Source of the DNA: Microbacterium esteraromaticum
GTDB taxonomy: Bacteria; Actinomycetota; Actinomycetes; Actinomycetales; Microbacteriaceae
Reading direction: 5' to 3'
Assembly (NCBI RefSeq): GCF_017303215.1
Contig: NZ_JAEMWU010000001.1
Location: forward strand, 1,612,001-1,676,000
DNA length: 64,000 bases
Positions 33,686 through 43,649 of this stretch are shown one piece after another. The translations under genes and the position numbers were made by a program. The notes beneath the pieces were generated by a model. That model did no database searches, was not told the origin of the DNA, and saw only the letters and a list, made by a program, of their open reading frames with translations. Every line of letters starts with the position of its first letter. The stretch's first letter is position 1.

Positions 33686-35857
33686 GTGGAGAACTTCTCC
33701 GAGACCCAGAACGACACTCCGGCCGCTGAGACGGCCGCCCCCGCCGCTGAGGCGGCACCGGCACGCAAGCGCACCCCGCGCCGTGCGACCACCGCCTCAG
33801 CCGCCGCCGCTGCTGCAACGGCCGAGCCGGCGAACGAGGCGAAGCCCGCCGAGGCGCCCGCCGCTGAGCAGACGGCGTCCGACGTGCCGGCCGAGCCCAA
33901 GGCCAAGGCGCCGCGGCGCACGCGGGCGAAGAAGGCCGACGCCGAGACGCTCGACCTTCCGGCCGCCGACGCACCCGCGGTGGAAGCGACGGCTACCGAG
34001 GAACCCGCCGACGCTGCTCCGGCCAAGCCGGCGCGTAAGCGCCCGTCGCGGGCCAAGACTGCGGCGGCGACGGCCGACGACTCCGCGGCATCCGATTCCG
34101 CGGCATCCGACGCGCCCAAGGCGGAGCAGACGGGCGACGCGGCAGCGACCGACGCCGCCGCGGAGGCGCCCGCCAAGCGCCCCGCACGCGGTCGTCGCAA
34201 CGCGAAGACCGCAGATAAGCCGGCCGACGAGACGGCGACGGATGCCGCAGGCGAGAGCACCGCGGCGCAGACCGCCGAGCGCGCCTCGGACGGTGCCGAG
34301 CAGGAGAGCGGCGCCAAGGAGACGGAAGCAGACTCCCCGCGCGGCAACCAGCGTTCCAAGGGCGGCGCGAGCAAGAACACGTCCAAGGGCGACGCCAAGA
34401 ACAACGAGCCCAAGAACGACGCCAAGGGCAATGAGGCGGACAGCTCCGAGTCCTCGGACGCCGACTCGTCGGACGGCGAGGGCAGTGGCCGCAGCCGTAG
34501 CCGTAGCCGCAGCCGCAGCCGCGGACGCGGAGGCGCCACGCAGAGCGGCAACGGACAGGGCGGCGCGAACGCCGACAACTCCGACGACGAGCAGTCCTCG
34601 GGACGTACCCGCCAGCGCAACAAGCGCCGCGGCGGCGGCAACGCGGCAGGCGACGAGTTCGAGACCGAGATCGGCGAGGACGACGTCCTCATCCCGATCG
34701 CAGGCATCCTCGACGTGCTCGACAACTATGCATTCGTGCGCACCACCGGCTACCTCGCCGGACCCAGCGACGTGTACGTGTCGCTCGGCCAGGTCAAGAA
34801 GTACAACCTGCGCAAGGGCGACGCGATCGTCGGCGCCATCAAGCAGCCGCGTGAGGGCGAGCAGCAGGGGCGCCAGAAGTACAACGCGCTGGTCAAGGTC
34901 GACTCGGTCAACGGTCTGTCAACGGACGATGCCGAGACCCGCGTGGAGTTCGGCGACCTGACCCCGCTCTACCCGCAGGAGCGCCTGCGACTGGAGACGG
35001 CGCCCGAGAAGCTCACCCAGCGCATCATCGATCTGGTGGCGCCGATCGGCAAGGGGCAGCGCGGTCTGATCGTCGCGCCGCCGAAGGCCGGCAAGACCAT
35101 CGTGCTGCAGCAGATCGCGAATGCGATCGCGCAGAACAACCCCGAGGTGCACCTGATGGTCGTGCTCGTCGACGAGCGCCCCGAAGAGGTCACCGACATG
35201 CAGCGCACCGTGAAGGGCGAGGTCATCGCCTCGACCTTCGACCGCCCTGCCGAAGACCACACCACGGTCGCCGAACTCGCCATCGAGCGCGCAAAGCGCC
35301 TGGTCGAGCTCGGCCGCGACGTGGTCGTGCTGCTCGACTCGATCACGCGCCTCGGTCGTGCCTACAACATCGCGGCACCGGCCTCGGGCCGTGTGCTCAC
35401 CGGTGGTGTCGACGCCTCGGCGCTCTACCCTCCCAAGCGCTTCTTCGGCGCCGCGCGCAACATCGAGAACGGTGGATCGCTGACCATCCTCGCCACCGCT
35501 CTGGTCGAGACCGGCTCGAAGATGGACGAGGTGATCTTCGAGGAGTTCAAGGGCACCGGCAACAGCGAGCTGCGTCTGTCTCGTGCGCTGGCCGACAAGC
35601 GGATCTTCCCCGCCGTCGACGTCAACGCCTCGAGCACGCGCCGCGAAGAGATGCTGCTCTCGCCCGACGAGGTCAAGATCACGTGGAAGCTGCGTCGCGC
35701 CCTGGCGGGCCTCGACCCGCAGCAGGCACTGGAGGTCGTCCTCGGCAAGCTGAAGGAAACCGGCTCGAACGTCGAGTTCCTGTTCCAGATGCAGAAGTCG
35801 ATCCCGGCACCGACGTCGACCGGTTCGTCGCACGCGCACGAGAACAGCATCCGCTGA
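33686..35857 (+). CDS. rho: Transcription termination factor Rho with large disordered N-terminus
   Basis: RNA-dependent hexameric ATPase that ends transcription. The first roughly 320 residues are low-complexity Ala/Glu/Lys/Asp-rich sequence with an Arg-Ser dipeptide tract, typical in kind of high-GC actinobacterial Rho, and no Rho_N helix bundle is obvious. The RNA-binding cold-shock domain lies near 325-400, Walker A APPKAGKT near 463-470, [14 protein letters not shown] follows, and [11 protein letters not shown] supplies the Q/R-loop region. Length 723. GTG start with GGGAG five bases upstream. The C-terminal HAHENSIR ends it. Confidence 0.96.
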   Translation: MENFSETQNDTPAAETAAPAAEAAPARKRTPRRATTASAAAAAATAEPANEAKPAEAPAAEQTASDVPAEPKAKAPRRTRAKKADAETLDLPAADAPAVEATATEEPADAAPAKPARKRPSRAKTAAATADDSAASDSAASDAPKAEQTGDAAATDAAAEAPAKRPARGRRNAKTADKPADETATDAAGESTAAQTAERASDGAEQESGAKETEADSPRGNQRSKGGASKNTSKGDAKNNEPKNDAKGNEADSSESSDADSSDGEGSGRSRSRSRSRSRGRGGATQSGNGQGGANADNSDDEQSSGRTRQRNKRRGGGNAAGDEFETEIGEDDVLIPIAGILDVLDNYAFVRTTGYLAGPSDVYVSLGQVKKYNLRKGDAIVGAIKQPREGEQQGRQKYNALVKVDSVNGLSTDDAETRVEFGDLTPLYPQERLRLETAPEKLTQRIIDLVAPIGKGQRGLIVAPPKAGKTIVLQQIANAIAQNNPEVHLMVVLVDERPEEVTDMQRTVKGEVIASTFDRPAEDHTTVAELAIERAKRLVELGRDVVVLLDSITRLGRAYNIAAPASGRVLTGGVDASALYPPKRFFGAARNIENGGSLTILATALVETGSKMDEVIFEEFKGTGNSELRLSRALADKRIFPAVDVNASSTRREEMLLSPDEVKITWKLRRALAGLDPQQALEVVLGKLKETGSNVEFLFQMQKSIPAPTSTGSSHAHENSIR
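34490..34522 (+). repeat. Arg-Ser codon repeat inside rho
   Basis: Tandem hexamers (CGC/CGT-AGC) encode five Arg-Ser pairs and a final Arg, residues 269-279 of Rho, then GRGG. Slippage of the repeat could change tract length between strains. Confidence 0.7.
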
Positions 35858-35894
35858 TCCGGCCGCGGAGCTGATCGAGCAACGGAACAGAGAC

Positions 35895-36977
35895 GTGTTC
35901 GAATCCGTCCACGCCCTCATCGAGGAACACCGCCGGGTGCAGGAGGAGCTCTCCGACCCGGCGGTGCACGCCGACGCCGCCCGCGCCAAGCGGGTCAATC
36001 GTCGCTACGCCGAACTCAACCGCATCGTCGCTGCGCACGAGGCCTGGTTGTCGGCATCCGAGGATCTTGACGCGGCCCGCGAGCTCGCCCGCGAGGACGA
36101 TGCGTTCGCCGAAGAGGTCCCGGCCCTCGAAGAGGGGCTTCGTGTGGCGCAGGAGAAGCTGCGCCGTCTGCTCATTCCACGAGATCCCGACGACGCCCGT
36201 GACGTGATCATGGAGATCAAGGCGGGGGAGGGCGGCGCCGAATCGGCGCTTTTCGCGGCGGACCTGCTGCGCATGTACATCCAGTACGCGGCGCACCGGG
36301 GCTGGAAGACCGAACTGCTCGAGCGCAACGAGTCTGATCTGGGCGGATACAAGGACGTCCAGGTGGCGATCAAGGGGTCCTCGACCGATCCGTCGCAGGG
36401 CGTCTGGGCGCATCTGAAGTATGAGGGCGGCGTGCACCGCGTGCAGCGCGTGCCGGCCACCGAATCGCAGGGACGCATCCACACCTCGACCACCGGCGTG
36501 CTGGTGTTCCCCGAGGTCGATGAGCCCGAAGAGATCCAGATCGATCCGAACGACCTCAAGATCGACGTCTACCGCTCCTCGGGGCCCGGCGGGCAGTCGG
36601 TGAACACCACCGACTCCGCCGTGCGCATCACCCACGTGCCCACTGGGATCGTCGTGTCCATGCAGAACGAGAAGTCGCAGCTGCAGAACCGCGAAGCCGG
36701 CATGCGGGTGCTGCGTGCCCGCCTGCTCGCCAAGCAGCAGGAAGAGCTCGACGCGGCAGCATCCGATGCCCGCCGCTCGCAGATCCGCGGGATGGACCGT
36801 TCCGAGCGGATCCGCACCTACAACTTCCCCGAGAACCGCATCGCGGATCACCGCACCGGCTACAAGGCCTACAACCTGGATCAGGTCATGGACGGCGCGC
36901 TCGATCCGATCATCGAGTCGGCGATCCACGCCGATGAAGAGGCCCGGCTCGCCGCGCTCGGCGGCGACGCCGCGTAA
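35895..36977 (+). CDS. prfA: Peptide chain release factor 1
   Basis: Class-I release factor reading UAA and UAG. The tripeptide PAT occurs in [14 protein letters not shown] and the peptidyl-transferase GGQ in [10 protein letters not shown] near residue 231, whose Gln is normally methylated by PrmC. Length 360 is standard. GTG start 37 bases after rho, so the two are likely co-transcribed. In most actinobacteria prmC follows directly; here three other genes intervene. Confidence 0.97.
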   Translation: MFESVHALIEEHRRVQEELSDPAVHADAARAKRVNRRYAELNRIVAAHEAWLSASEDLDAARELAREDDAFAEEVPALEEGLRVAQEKLRRLLIPRDPDDARDVIMEIKAGEGGAESALFAADLLRMYIQYAAHRGWKTELLERNESDLGGYKDVQVAIKGSSTDPSQGVWAHLKYEGGVHRVQRVPATESQGRIHTSTTGVLVFPEVDEPEEIQIDPNDLKIDVYRSSGPGGQSVNTTDSAVRITHVPTGIVVSMQNEKSQLQNREAGMRVLRARLLAKQQEELDAAASDARRSQIRGMDRSERIRTYNFPENRIADHRTGYKAYNLDQVMDGALDPIIESAIHADEEARLAALGGDAA

Positions 36978-36993
36978 CCCGACCGCGGAGCGC

Positions 36994-36999
36994 TATGCT
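36994..36999 (+). promoter_or_regulatory. -10 hexamer TATGCT
   Basis: TATGCT, then CAGCGG, then GTG 37006: leaderless-type spacing for the small membrane protein gene. Confidence 0.5.
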
Positions 37000-37005
37000 C
37001 AGCGG

Positions 37006-37413
37006 GTGATCACTCTTCTGATTCGGGGCGTGCTGTTCGTCGCCTCCGCCGCGCTCGGTCTGATCGTCGCCGACCTGCTTCTGCCTGACTTCACCATCGT
37101 GTGGAGCCGGTGGTGGGGCTTCGTGCTGTGCGTTGTGATCTTCGCGGTGCTGCAGAGCATCCTGAGCCCTTGGGTCGTGAAGATCGCCCGTCGCCATGCG
37201 CCGACTCTGCTGGGTGGAGTCGGGATCTTCTCGACGCTCATCGCCCTGATCGTGGTCGTGCTGCTGCCGATCGACGGGCTGCACATCAGCGGAATCGTGG
37301 CGTGGACGCTCAGCGCGGTGATCATCTGGGCTGTGACGGCGCTGGCCACGCTACTTCTGCCGATGCTGTTCCTGCGCAAGACGGTGCAGAAGGCGAAGAA
37401 CTCGGACGAATGA
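37006..37413 (+). CDS. Phage holin family 4 (4-TM superfamily) membrane protein
   Basis: A 135-residue protein with four hydrophobic helices, starting ITLLIRGVLFVASAALGLI and matching the mycobacterial 4-TM/holin-4 group found throughout actinobacterial chromosomes. The name is historical: there are no phage genes around it. Function unknown. The GTG was chosen because it starts the first helix and lies six bases after TATGCT. It is followed by a two-way terminator shared with cysE. Confidence 0.75.
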   Translation: MITLLIRGVLFVASAALGLIVADLLLPDFTIVWSRWWGFVLCVVIFAVLQSILSPWVVKIARRHAPTLLGGVGIFSTLIALIVVVLLPIDGLHISGIVAWTLSAVIIWAVTALATLLLPMLFLRKTVQKAKNSDE

Positions 37414-37417
37414 TCCG

Positions 37418-37447
37418 CTCTGTGCCGGGGCGTGCCCCGACACAGAG
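37418..37447. terminator. Bidirectional terminator
   Basis: CTCTGTG-C-CGGGGC (37418-37431) pairs with GCCCCG-A-CACAGAG (37434-37447): 13 pairs around one mismatch and a two-base apex. It lies between the convergent holin-like gene and cysE, four bases after one stop and 18 before the other. Confidence 0.75.
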
Positions 37448-37465
37448 ACCTCAGACGCAGAGACG

Positions 37466-38035
37466 TCAGATCGTGTAGTCCGGCGCCGTCAGCACGGCCC
37501 GGCTGGGTTGCTCCGGCTTGCGGGGGCGCGGCTTCGCCGGGACTCCGACCAGAACGCTGTCCGCTGGGGAGTCCTTCGTCACCACGGCGTTCGCGCCGAT
37601 CGTGCAGCGCGCGCCGACCGTGATCGCACCGAGCACCTTGGCGCCGGCGCCGACTGCCACGCCGTCCTCGAGCGTCGGGTGACGCTTGCCGTGCGACGGA
37701 CCGCGGCCGCCGAGGGTGACGCCGTGGTACAGCATCACGTCATCGCCGATCTCGGCGGTCTCGCCGATGACGACGCCCATGCCGTGATCGATGAAGAACC
37801 GTCGGCCGATACGCGCGGCGGGGTGGATCTCGATCCCGGTGAACCACCTGGTCACCTGTGAGCCCATGCGCGCCGGGAACCGCAGGCCTCGGCGCCACAG
37901 GCGATGCCACACCCGATGCGCCCAGATGGCATGCAGTCCGGGGTACAGCAGAGCCACCTCGACCCCGCTGCGAGCAGCGGGGTCGCGGTGACGGGCGGCC
38001 GCGATGTCCTCGCGGATCCGTGAGATCGTGCTCAC
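37466..38035 (-). CDS. cysE: Serine O-acetyltransferase
   Basis: Makes O-acetylserine from serine and acetyl-CoA for cysteine synthesis. The left-handed beta-helix hexapeptide repeats run from IHPAARIG (about 70) to the end, with the family motif [15 protein letters not shown] (83-97) and the catalytic His in LYHGVTLGG. The 189-residue form lacks the long N-terminal helical domain of enterobacterial CysE, as is usual for short SATs. The C-terminus ends in DYTI; a terminal Ile is what docks CysE into CysK. GTG start seven bases after cysK. Confidence 0.93.
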   Translation of the reverse strand: MSTISRIREDIAAARHRDPAARSGVEVALLYPGLHAIWAHRVWHRLWRRGLRFPARMGSQVTRWFTGIEIHPAARIGRRFFIDHGMGVVIGETAEIGDDVMLYHGVTLGGRGPSHGKRHPTLEDGVAVGAGAKVLGAITVGARCTIGANAVVTKDSPADSVLVGVPAKPRPRKPEQPSRAVLTAPDYTI

Positions 38036-38042
38036 CTGTCGG

Positions 38043-38981
38043 TCACGCCTCGCGCAGGTCTTCGAACAGTGCCGTCGAGATATAGCGCTCCCCGGTATCG
38101 GGGGCGACGACGACGATGGTCTTGCCAGCGTTCTCGGGACGCGCGGCGACCTTCAGCGCCTGTGCGACCGCGGCGCCGCTGGAGATGCCGACCAGCATTC
38201 CCTCCTTCGCGGCGAGATCGCGTGCTGTGCTCAGCGCCTCCTCGAACCCGGCGGTGATGACCTCGTCGATCACATCGCGGTCGAGTACAGCCGGAACGAA
38301 GTTCGGGCCGATGCCCTGGATCTTGTGCGGACCGGGGCGGCCCTCGGTCAGCACGGGGGAGTCGGTCGGCTCGACAGCGATGATCCGCACGTCGGGCTTG
38401 GCGGCCTTGAGTGCCTGTCCGACACCGGTCACTGTTCCGCCGGTGCCGACGCCGGCGATGAAGACGTCGACGTCGCCGTCGGTGTCGCGCAGGATCTCCT
38501 GCGCCGTGGTCTCGCGGTGGATGCGAGGGTTCGCGGCGTTCTCGAACTGGCGAGCCCAGATCGCACCCGGCGTGCTGTCGATGATCTCCTTGACGGCCTC
38601 GATCGCACCGCTCATGCCCTTGGTCGGGTCGCTCAGCACGAGCTCGGCGCCGAACGCCTTGAGCAGAACGCGGCGCTCCTTCGACATCGACGCGGGCATC
38701 GTGAGGATGACCCGGTAGCCGCGCGCCGCGCCGACCATCGCCAGTGCGATGCCGGTGTTTCCGCTGGTGGCCTCGACGATGGTTCCACCGGGCCGCAGGT
38801 CACCGGACTCCTCGGCGGCGTTGATGATCGCGATGCCGATGCGGTCCTTCACGCTCGACGCGGGGTTGTACGACTCGAGCTTGACGAGCACGGTCGCGTC
38901 CAGCCCCTCGGTCAGCCGGTTCAAGCGCACCAGCGGGGTGTTGCCGAATGCAGTCGTGATGTCGGAGTGGATGCCGGTCAT
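38043..38981 (-). CDS. cysK: Cysteine synthase A (O-acetylserine sulfhydrylase)
   Basis: PLP enzyme condensing O-acetylserine with sulfide to cysteine. Lys45 in [11 protein letters not shown] holds PLP, TSGNTG is the substrate loop (near 72) and [10 protein letters not shown] the phosphate loop (near 178). Length 312. ATG 38981 has a GAAAGG site; a longer frame upstream enters the promoter. It forms a two-gene operon with cysE. It is placed, on the opposite strand, between prfA and prmC. Cysteine and, via sulfide, the MetY reaction draw on the same reduced sulfur. Confidence 0.95.
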   Translation of the reverse strand: MTGIHSDITTAFGNTPLVRLNRLTEGLDATVLVKLESYNPASSVKDRIGIAIINAAEESGDLRPGGTIVEATSGNTGIALAMVGAARGYRVILTMPASMSKERRVLLKAFGAELVLSDPTKGMSGAIEAVKEIIDSTPGAIWARQFENAANPRIHRETTAQEILRDTDGDVDVFIAGVGTGGTVTGVGQALKAAKPDVRIIAVEPTDSPVLTEGRPGPHKIQGIGPNFVPAVLDRDVIDEVITAGFEEALSTARDLAAKEGMLVGISSGAAVAQALKVAARPENAGKTIVVVAPDTGERYISTALFEDLREA

Positions 38982-39072
38982 GTTCGGGCCTTTCGTTGCC
39001 GGATGCAGCGTGCACAAGCCTACGGCGCGCAGGTGTCGGAGGCACGAATATGACCGAAGGCGCGTAACGAAA

Positions 39073-39078
39073 TACGCT
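39073..39078 (+). promoter_or_regulatory. -10 hexamer TACGCT for prmC
   Basis: TACGCT, then GAGTGG, then ATG 39085. The divergent region with cysK is 103 bases and contains GTAACG at 39064. Confidence 0.5.
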
Positions 39079-39084
39079 GAGTGG

Positions 39085-39942
39085 ATGCCCGATTCCCTTG
39101 CCGCATTCCTCCGTGCCGCCGCTCAGCGCCTCGCCGAGGCCGGAGTGCCGGATCCGTCGGTGGACACCGAACTGCTGGCCGGTCACGTCCTCGGGCAGAG
39201 CCGGGGCGGTGTGCAGGCCGCCGCACTGCGCGGTGATGCGATCTCGTCCGAGGCCGCCGAGGCCGTCACACAGTTGGTGTCCCGCCGCGCCGATCGTGAG
39301 CCCCTGCAGCACCTCACGGGACTCGCCGCCTTCCGCAACCTGGAACTGGCTGTCGGTCCGGGGGTGTTCGTACCGCGTCCCGAGACCGAAACCGTCGTGC
39401 AGTACGCGATCGACGCACTCCTGGAGAACGCCTCGGACTCGCCGCTGGCGATCGACCTGGGCACGGGCAGTGGTGCGATCGCGCTGGCCATGGCGACAGA
39501 GGTTCCCCATGCCAGGGTGTTCGCCGTCGAGCGTTCGGAGCAGGCGTACGCGTGGGCGAAGCTCAATGTCACGGGTGTCGAGAACCTCACACTGGTGCAC
39601 GGCGACCTCGCAACGGCGTTCGACGAGTTGAGGGGGCGCGTGGACGTCGTGATCTCCAACCCGCCCTACGTTCCGGACGAGGCGGTGCCTCGTGACCCGG
39701 AGGTGCGGCTCCACGACCCGGCGGCGGCTCTGTACGGCGGGCCCGATGGGCTCGATGTGGTGCGCATCATCAGCCGACGCGCAGCAGATCTGCTGCACGC
39801 GGGAGGGCTGCTCGTGCTCGAGCACGGAGAGCTCCAGGGTGAGGCGATCCGTGGCATCCTCACCGCGGACGGATGGCGCGCTGCGGCGACGCACGAGGAT
39901 CTGACCCGACGCGATCGGGTCACCACCGCGCTGCGCGGCTGA
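39085..39942 (+). CDS. prmC: Release factor glutamine methyltransferase
   Basis: Methylates the GGQ glutamine of release factors. The N-terminal helical domain is followed by the SAM site [12 protein letters not shown] (124-135) and the catalytic NPPY (192-195). Length 285. ATG 39085 is at leaderless distance from a -10. It starts the run prmC-ywlC-wecA-atp. Its substrate RF1 is encoded about 2 kb upstream rather than next door. Confidence 0.95.
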   Translation: MPDSLAAFLRAAAQRLAEAGVPDPSVDTELLAGHVLGQSRGGVQAAALRGDAISSEAAEAVTQLVSRRADREPLQHLTGLAAFRNLELAVGPGVFVPRPETETVVQYAIDALLENASDSPLAIDLGTGSGAIALAMATEVPHARVFAVERSEQAYAWAKLNVTGVENLTLVHGDLATAFDELRGRVDVVISNPPYVPDEAVPRDPEVRLHDPAAALYGGPDGLDVVRIISRRAADLLHAGGLLVLEHGELQGEAIRGILTADGWRAAATHEDLTRRDRVTTALRG

Positions 39943-39984
39943 GCGCGACCGGGCCTTGTCGGGGGCGTCCACCGGCGACCACCG

Positions 39985-39990
39985 TAGAAT
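39985..39990 (+). promoter_or_regulatory. -10 hexamer TAGAAT for the YwlC gene
   Basis: TAGAAT nine bases before ATG 40000. Confidence 0.4.
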
Positions 39991-39999
39991 GGGCACGCC

Positions 40000-40734
40000 A
40001 TGTCAACTGTCTTCGATTGCCGCGACGATTCCGAGATCCTCGCCGGCATGCGCCACGCGCGCCAGGCCATCGCCCGCGGTGAGCTGGTCGTGCTGCCCAC
40101 CGACACCGTCTACGGCCTCGCGGCCGATGCCTTTGCGCCGGCCGCTGTGCAGCGACTGCTGGACGCGAAGGGGCGCGGGCGCGATATGCCGCCGCCCGTG
40201 CTGGTCGCCGGACGCGACGTGCTCACCGCATTGGTCGAGACGGTTCCCGAGCCCGTCACGAGGCTCGTGGATGCCTTCTGGCCCGGCGGGTTGACGATCG
40301 TGCTGCCCGCGCAGCCGTCGTTGACGTGGGACCTCGGCGAGACTCAGGGCACGGTCGCGGTGCGGATGCCCGATCACCGCATCGCTCTGGAACTGCTCGC
40401 CGAGACCGGGCCGCTGGCTGTCTCGAGCGCGAACCTCACCGGCCGCTCCGCTGCCGTGATCGCCTCGGACGCCCAGGAGATGCTCGGTGAGAGCGTCGCC
40501 GTGTACCTCGAGTACGGCTACAGCGATGACGGCGTCCCGTCCACGATCATCGACGCGACCTCGCTTGTCGGCGCGACTGAGGACGAGACCCCGAGCGTGC
40601 GCATCCTGCGGGAGGGCGCGATCAGCAGGGAGCAACTGGCCGAGGTGCTCGGCGACCTGCTCGAGCCTGAGGAGCAGCCCGGCGACGTCATGCCGGCCGA
40701 CGCCGTCGACCAGGGTCCGGTCGACGAAGAGTGA
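40000..40734 (+). CDS. L-threonylcarbamoyladenylate synthase (Sua5/YwlC/YrdC)
   Basis: Makes threonylcarbamoyl-AMP from threonine, bicarbonate and ATP for the t6A modification at tRNA position 37. The YrdC fold is shown by VVLPTDTVYGLAADAF (30-45), the KGRGRDMPPPVLV segment corresponding to the KRxxxxP motif, and SSANLTGRSA (near 146). The C-terminus has an acidic tail beyond the YrdC domain; the separate Sua5 domain is not evident at 244 residues. GTGA overlap with the next gene. Co-location with prmC is standard in many bacteria. Confidence 0.93.
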   Translation: MSTVFDCRDDSEILAGMRHARQAIARGELVVLPTDTVYGLAADAFAPAAVQRLLDAKGRGRDMPPPVLVAGRDVLTALVETVPEPVTRLVDAFWPGGLTIVLPAQPSLTWDLGETQGTVAVRMPDHRIALELLAETGPLAVSSANLTGRSAAVIASDAQEMLGESVAVYLEYGYSDDGVPSTIIDATSLVGATEDETPSVRILREGAISREQLAEVLGDLLEPEEQPGDVMPADAVDQGPVDEE

Positions 40735-41909
40735 AGCAGTATCTGTTCACGATCATCCTGACGGCGTCGATCACCTTCGCGCTGTCATGGGTGGTCTGGC
40801 GGTTGAGCCTGAAGTTCAAGCTCTACCCCGGCATCCGTGAACGGGATGTGCACAAGACCCCCACGCCGCGGCTGGGGGGAGTGGCGATGTTCTTCGGGAT
40901 CGCCTCGGCGATCCTGATCTCGGCCGCCAACCCCTTCTTCGAGCGGATGTGGATCCCGCCGCAGACGCTCTGGTCGATCCTGGCCGCGACGGTGCTGATC
41001 GCCGTCATCGGCGTCGTGGACGACCTGGTCGACCTCGACTGGATGATCAAGCTCGCGGCGCAGTTCCTGGCCGCAGGGATCATCACCGTCGGCGGTGGTC
41101 TGCAGATTCTGACCCTGCCGGTCGGTGACATGATCCTCGTCTCCAGCTGGGTGAGCATCTCGATCACGATGTTTGCGATCGTCGTCGTGATGAACGCCGT
41201 GAACTTCATCGACGGTCTTGACGGGTTGGTCGCCGGCGTATGCCTCATCGCCAATGGCATCTTCTTCGTGTACGCATACATCCTCACGCGCGACTCCGGC
41301 GCGACGACGTACTTCAACCTGGCGACGTTCCTGGCCGCCGTGCTCATCGGTGCGTGCTTGGGATTCCTCCCGCTGAACTGGAGCCCCGCAAAGCTGTTCA
41401 TGGGCGACTCGGGCGCGCTCGTGCTCGGCCTGCTCATGGCGACATCCGCGATCGCGCTCACCGGACAGGGCGACGTCAACGCGTTCGACCCCGAGCAGTT
41501 CGGACGCTCCCAGCTGCTCGGTGCGTTCATCCCGATCGTGCTGCCGTTGGTGATCGTCATGCTGCCCCTGCTCGATTTCGGACTGGCCGTCTTCCGGCGC
41601 ATGCGCGCCGGGAAGTCCCCTTTCTCGCCCGACCGCAAGCACCTCCACCATCGGATGCTCGATCTCGGCCACCGCGATCGGGATGCGGTCCTGATCTTCT
41701 ACGCCTGGACGGCCGTGATCTCGCTGTCGGTGCTGCTGATGTACATCGCCACCCGCCAGGACTGGCCCGGGGGATACCTGATGGGTATCGCCTTCGGCGT
41801 GGTGGGCAGTGCCGCCTGCCTGGTCGTCACCCTGTTGCCCTCCGGGCGCCACCGCAAGCCCGGCCACGTGCCCGCACCTGCCTCTCCCGAACCCTTGGAG
41901 CCCCGATGA
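40731..41909 (+). CDS. WecA/MraY-type glycosyl-1-phosphate transferase
   Basis: Polytopic membrane enzyme, about 11 helices in 392 residues, transferring GlcNAc-1-phosphate or a similar sugar phosphate to decaprenyl/undecaprenyl phosphate for cell-wall polymer synthesis. Motifs: DVHKTPTPRLGGVAMF (about 39-54), GVVDDLVDLDW (near 100), NFIDGLDGLVAG (near 160) and the HHRMLDLGH basic loop (near 305). The actinobacterial position just before atp genes matches WecA/Rfe. The GTG overlaps the upstream stop, and the stop overlaps the next ATG. Confidence 0.9.
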   Translation: MKQYLFTIILTASITFALSWVVWRLSLKFKLYPGIRERDVHKTPTPRLGGVAMFFGIASAILISAANPFFERMWIPPQTLWSILAATVLIAVIGVVDDLVDLDWMIKLAAQFLAAGIITVGGGLQILTLPVGDMILVSSWVSISITMFAIVVVMNAVNFIDGLDGLVAGVCLIANGIFFVYAYILTRDSGATTYFNLATFLAAVLIGACLGFLPLNWSPAKLFMGDSGALVLGLLMATSAIALTGQGDVNAFDPEQFGRSQLLGAFIPIVLPLVIVMLPLLDFGLAVFRRMRAGKSPFSPDRKHLHHRMLDLGHRDRDAVLIFYAWTAVISLSVLLMYIATRQDWPGGYLMGIAFGVVGSAACLVVTLLPSGRHRKPGHVPAPASPEPLEPR

Positions 41910-42415
41910 CCCCGAGCCCTGTCTCAAGCAATCCGATCCTGCGCCGCACCCTGATCTGGTCGGCTGTCTCCGCCCTGGTGCTCGGTCTTGTCGCCGGGGG
42001 CATCGGCTTCGCCGTGGCCGGCGTCAACGGCCTGTGGAGCGGCCTGCTCGGCGTGGTGCTCGCCGTGCTGTTCCTCGGCATCACCGCCGGTAGCATCCTG
42101 TTCGCCAACCGCTGGTTCGGCGACCCGATCTACGTACAGCTGTTCTTCGCGATCGTGCTGGGCGGCTGGCTGCTCAAGCTCGGCATCTTCTTGGTCGTGA
42201 TGATGCTGCTCAGCAGCCAGGACTGGGTCGTTCCGCTGGTGTTCTTCCTGTCGATCGTGGCGGGCGTCGCGATGTCGCTCATCGTCGACGTCATCGTCCT
42301 CACGCGGATGCGGCTGCCGAACGTCAGCGACATCACCCTGCCGACCACGAATCCCGAGGATGAGCCCGCCGATCAGGCCGGTGAGACCCCGCCGGCGGCA
42401 TCGGACGGGAAATGA
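41906..42415 (+). CDS. AtpI-like ATP synthase accessory membrane protein
   Basis: A 169-residue protein with four hydrophobic helices (about 15-140) and an acidic tail. It occupies the atpI position directly before atpB. AtpI-family proteins aid c-ring assembly or Mg transport in other bacteria; the sequence itself is little conserved, so position carries most of the weight. ATGA overlap with the transferase gene. A 116-base gap then precedes atpB. Confidence 0.75.
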   Translation: MTPSPVSSNPILRRTLIWSAVSALVLGLVAGGIGFAVAGVNGLWSGLLGVVLAVLFLGITAGSILFANRWFGDPIYVQLFFAIVLGGWLLKLGIFLVVMMLLSSQDWVVPLVFFLSIVAGVAMSLIVDVIVLTRMRLPNVSDITLPTTNPEDEPADQAGETPPAASDGK

Positions 42416-42531
42416 GTCTGGTAGTGTTCTACAGGTGCCCGCCGCTCGTCCCGCGAGCGCTTGCGCCGTGATGCACACCGTCCCTCGTCGCCCCGGTTCT
42501 GACCGGTGACCCGAAGCTGGAGCCCGCGCTG
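42416..42531 (+). promoter_or_regulatory. Region ahead of the atp structural genes
   Basis: 116 non-coding bases. GGTAGTGTTCTACAGG contains TAGTGT and a near dyad (TAGTGT/CTACA), a candidate promoter for atpB onward. A GGAG nine bases before the TTG of atpB is the ribosome site. Confidence 0.35.
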
Positions 42532-43341
42532 TTGAACCTCGCTGCGACCATGACCCTTCGTCCTATTGCCGGTGACGGTGAATTCCACGGTCCTTCGATG
42601 GACGAGTTCTTCCCCGAGACGCTGTTCCAGGTCTTCGGCGTGATCGACGTCAACCGGATCCACCTGATCCAGTTGCTCTCGGTCACCGCCGTGGTTCTGC
42701 TGCTGTGGCTCGGCACCCGCCGCATGAAGGTCGTCCCCGGCCGTTTCCAGAGCCTCGTCGAGATGGGCCTCGGCTTCGTCCGCGGCAGCATCGCCCACGA
42801 CCTGCTCGGCCGCAAGGACGGCGATCGCTTCCTGCCGATCCTGACCACGATGTTCTTCATGATCCTCTTCATGAACATCACCGGGATCATTCCGTTCCTG
42901 AACATGCCGGGTACCGCGATCATCGCCGTCCCGCTCACGCTGGCGATCATCAGCTACGTGACGTTCATCTACGCCGGCATGAAGAAGAGCCCGCTCGGGT
43001 TCTGGAAGAACTCGCTGTTCCCGTCGGGCGTGCCGTGGCCGGTGTACATCATCGTCACGCCGCTGGAGTTCATCTCGACCTTCATCATCCGCCCCGTCAC
43101 GCTGACGCTGCGTCTGATGATGAACCTGGTCGTCGGCCACATGATTCTGGTGCTGTGCTTCGCTGCCACCCAGTTCTTCTTCTTCACTGCGGGTGGCGGC
43201 TGGGCCCTGCTCGGTATCGGAACGCTTGCCTTCGGCGGCGCGTTCACCGTCTTCGAGCTGCTCGTCGTCGTCCTGCAGTCCTACGTCTTCACCGTCCTCA
43301 CCGCGATCTACATCCAGCTCGCGGTCGCAGAAGAGCACTGA
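42532..43341 (+). CDS. atpB: F0F1 ATP synthase subunit a
   Basis: Membrane subunit forming the two proton half-channels. The essential Arg is in FIIRPVTLTLRLMMNLVVGHM (near 190-210), and the conserved Asn/His follow. Length 269 with a TTG start supported by a GGAG site; ATG 42550, six codons in, is the alternative. Five membrane helices. First of the eight structural genes. Confidence 0.95.
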   Translation: MNLAATMTLRPIAGDGEFHGPSMDEFFPETLFQVFGVIDVNRIHLIQLLSVTAVVLLLWLGTRRMKVVPGRFQSLVEMGLGFVRGSIAHDLLGRKDGDRFLPILTTMFFMILFMNITGIIPFLNMPGTAIIAVPLTLAIISYVTFIYAGMKKSPLGFWKNSLFPSGVPWPVYIIVTPLEFISTFIIRPVTLTLRLMMNLVVGHMILVLCFAATQFFFFTAGGGWALLGIGTLAFGGAFTVFELLVVVLQSYVFTVLTAIYIQLAVAEEH

Positions 43342-43346
43342 TCTGA

Positions 43347-43622
<276 letters not shown>

Positions 43623-43649
43623 TCCGCACCGAGTTCTGAAGGAGACAGG

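Noticed and set aside
33633..34961. Ser/Arg/Pro-rich frames overlapping the rho N-terminus on both strands
   Set aside because: Produced by the low-complexity Ala/Glu/Arg codons of rho read in other frames.
37006..37413. A prophage remnant suggested by the holin-type protein
   Set aside because: No other phage gene, attachment repeat or composition change is present; the family is common in actinobacterial chromosomes.
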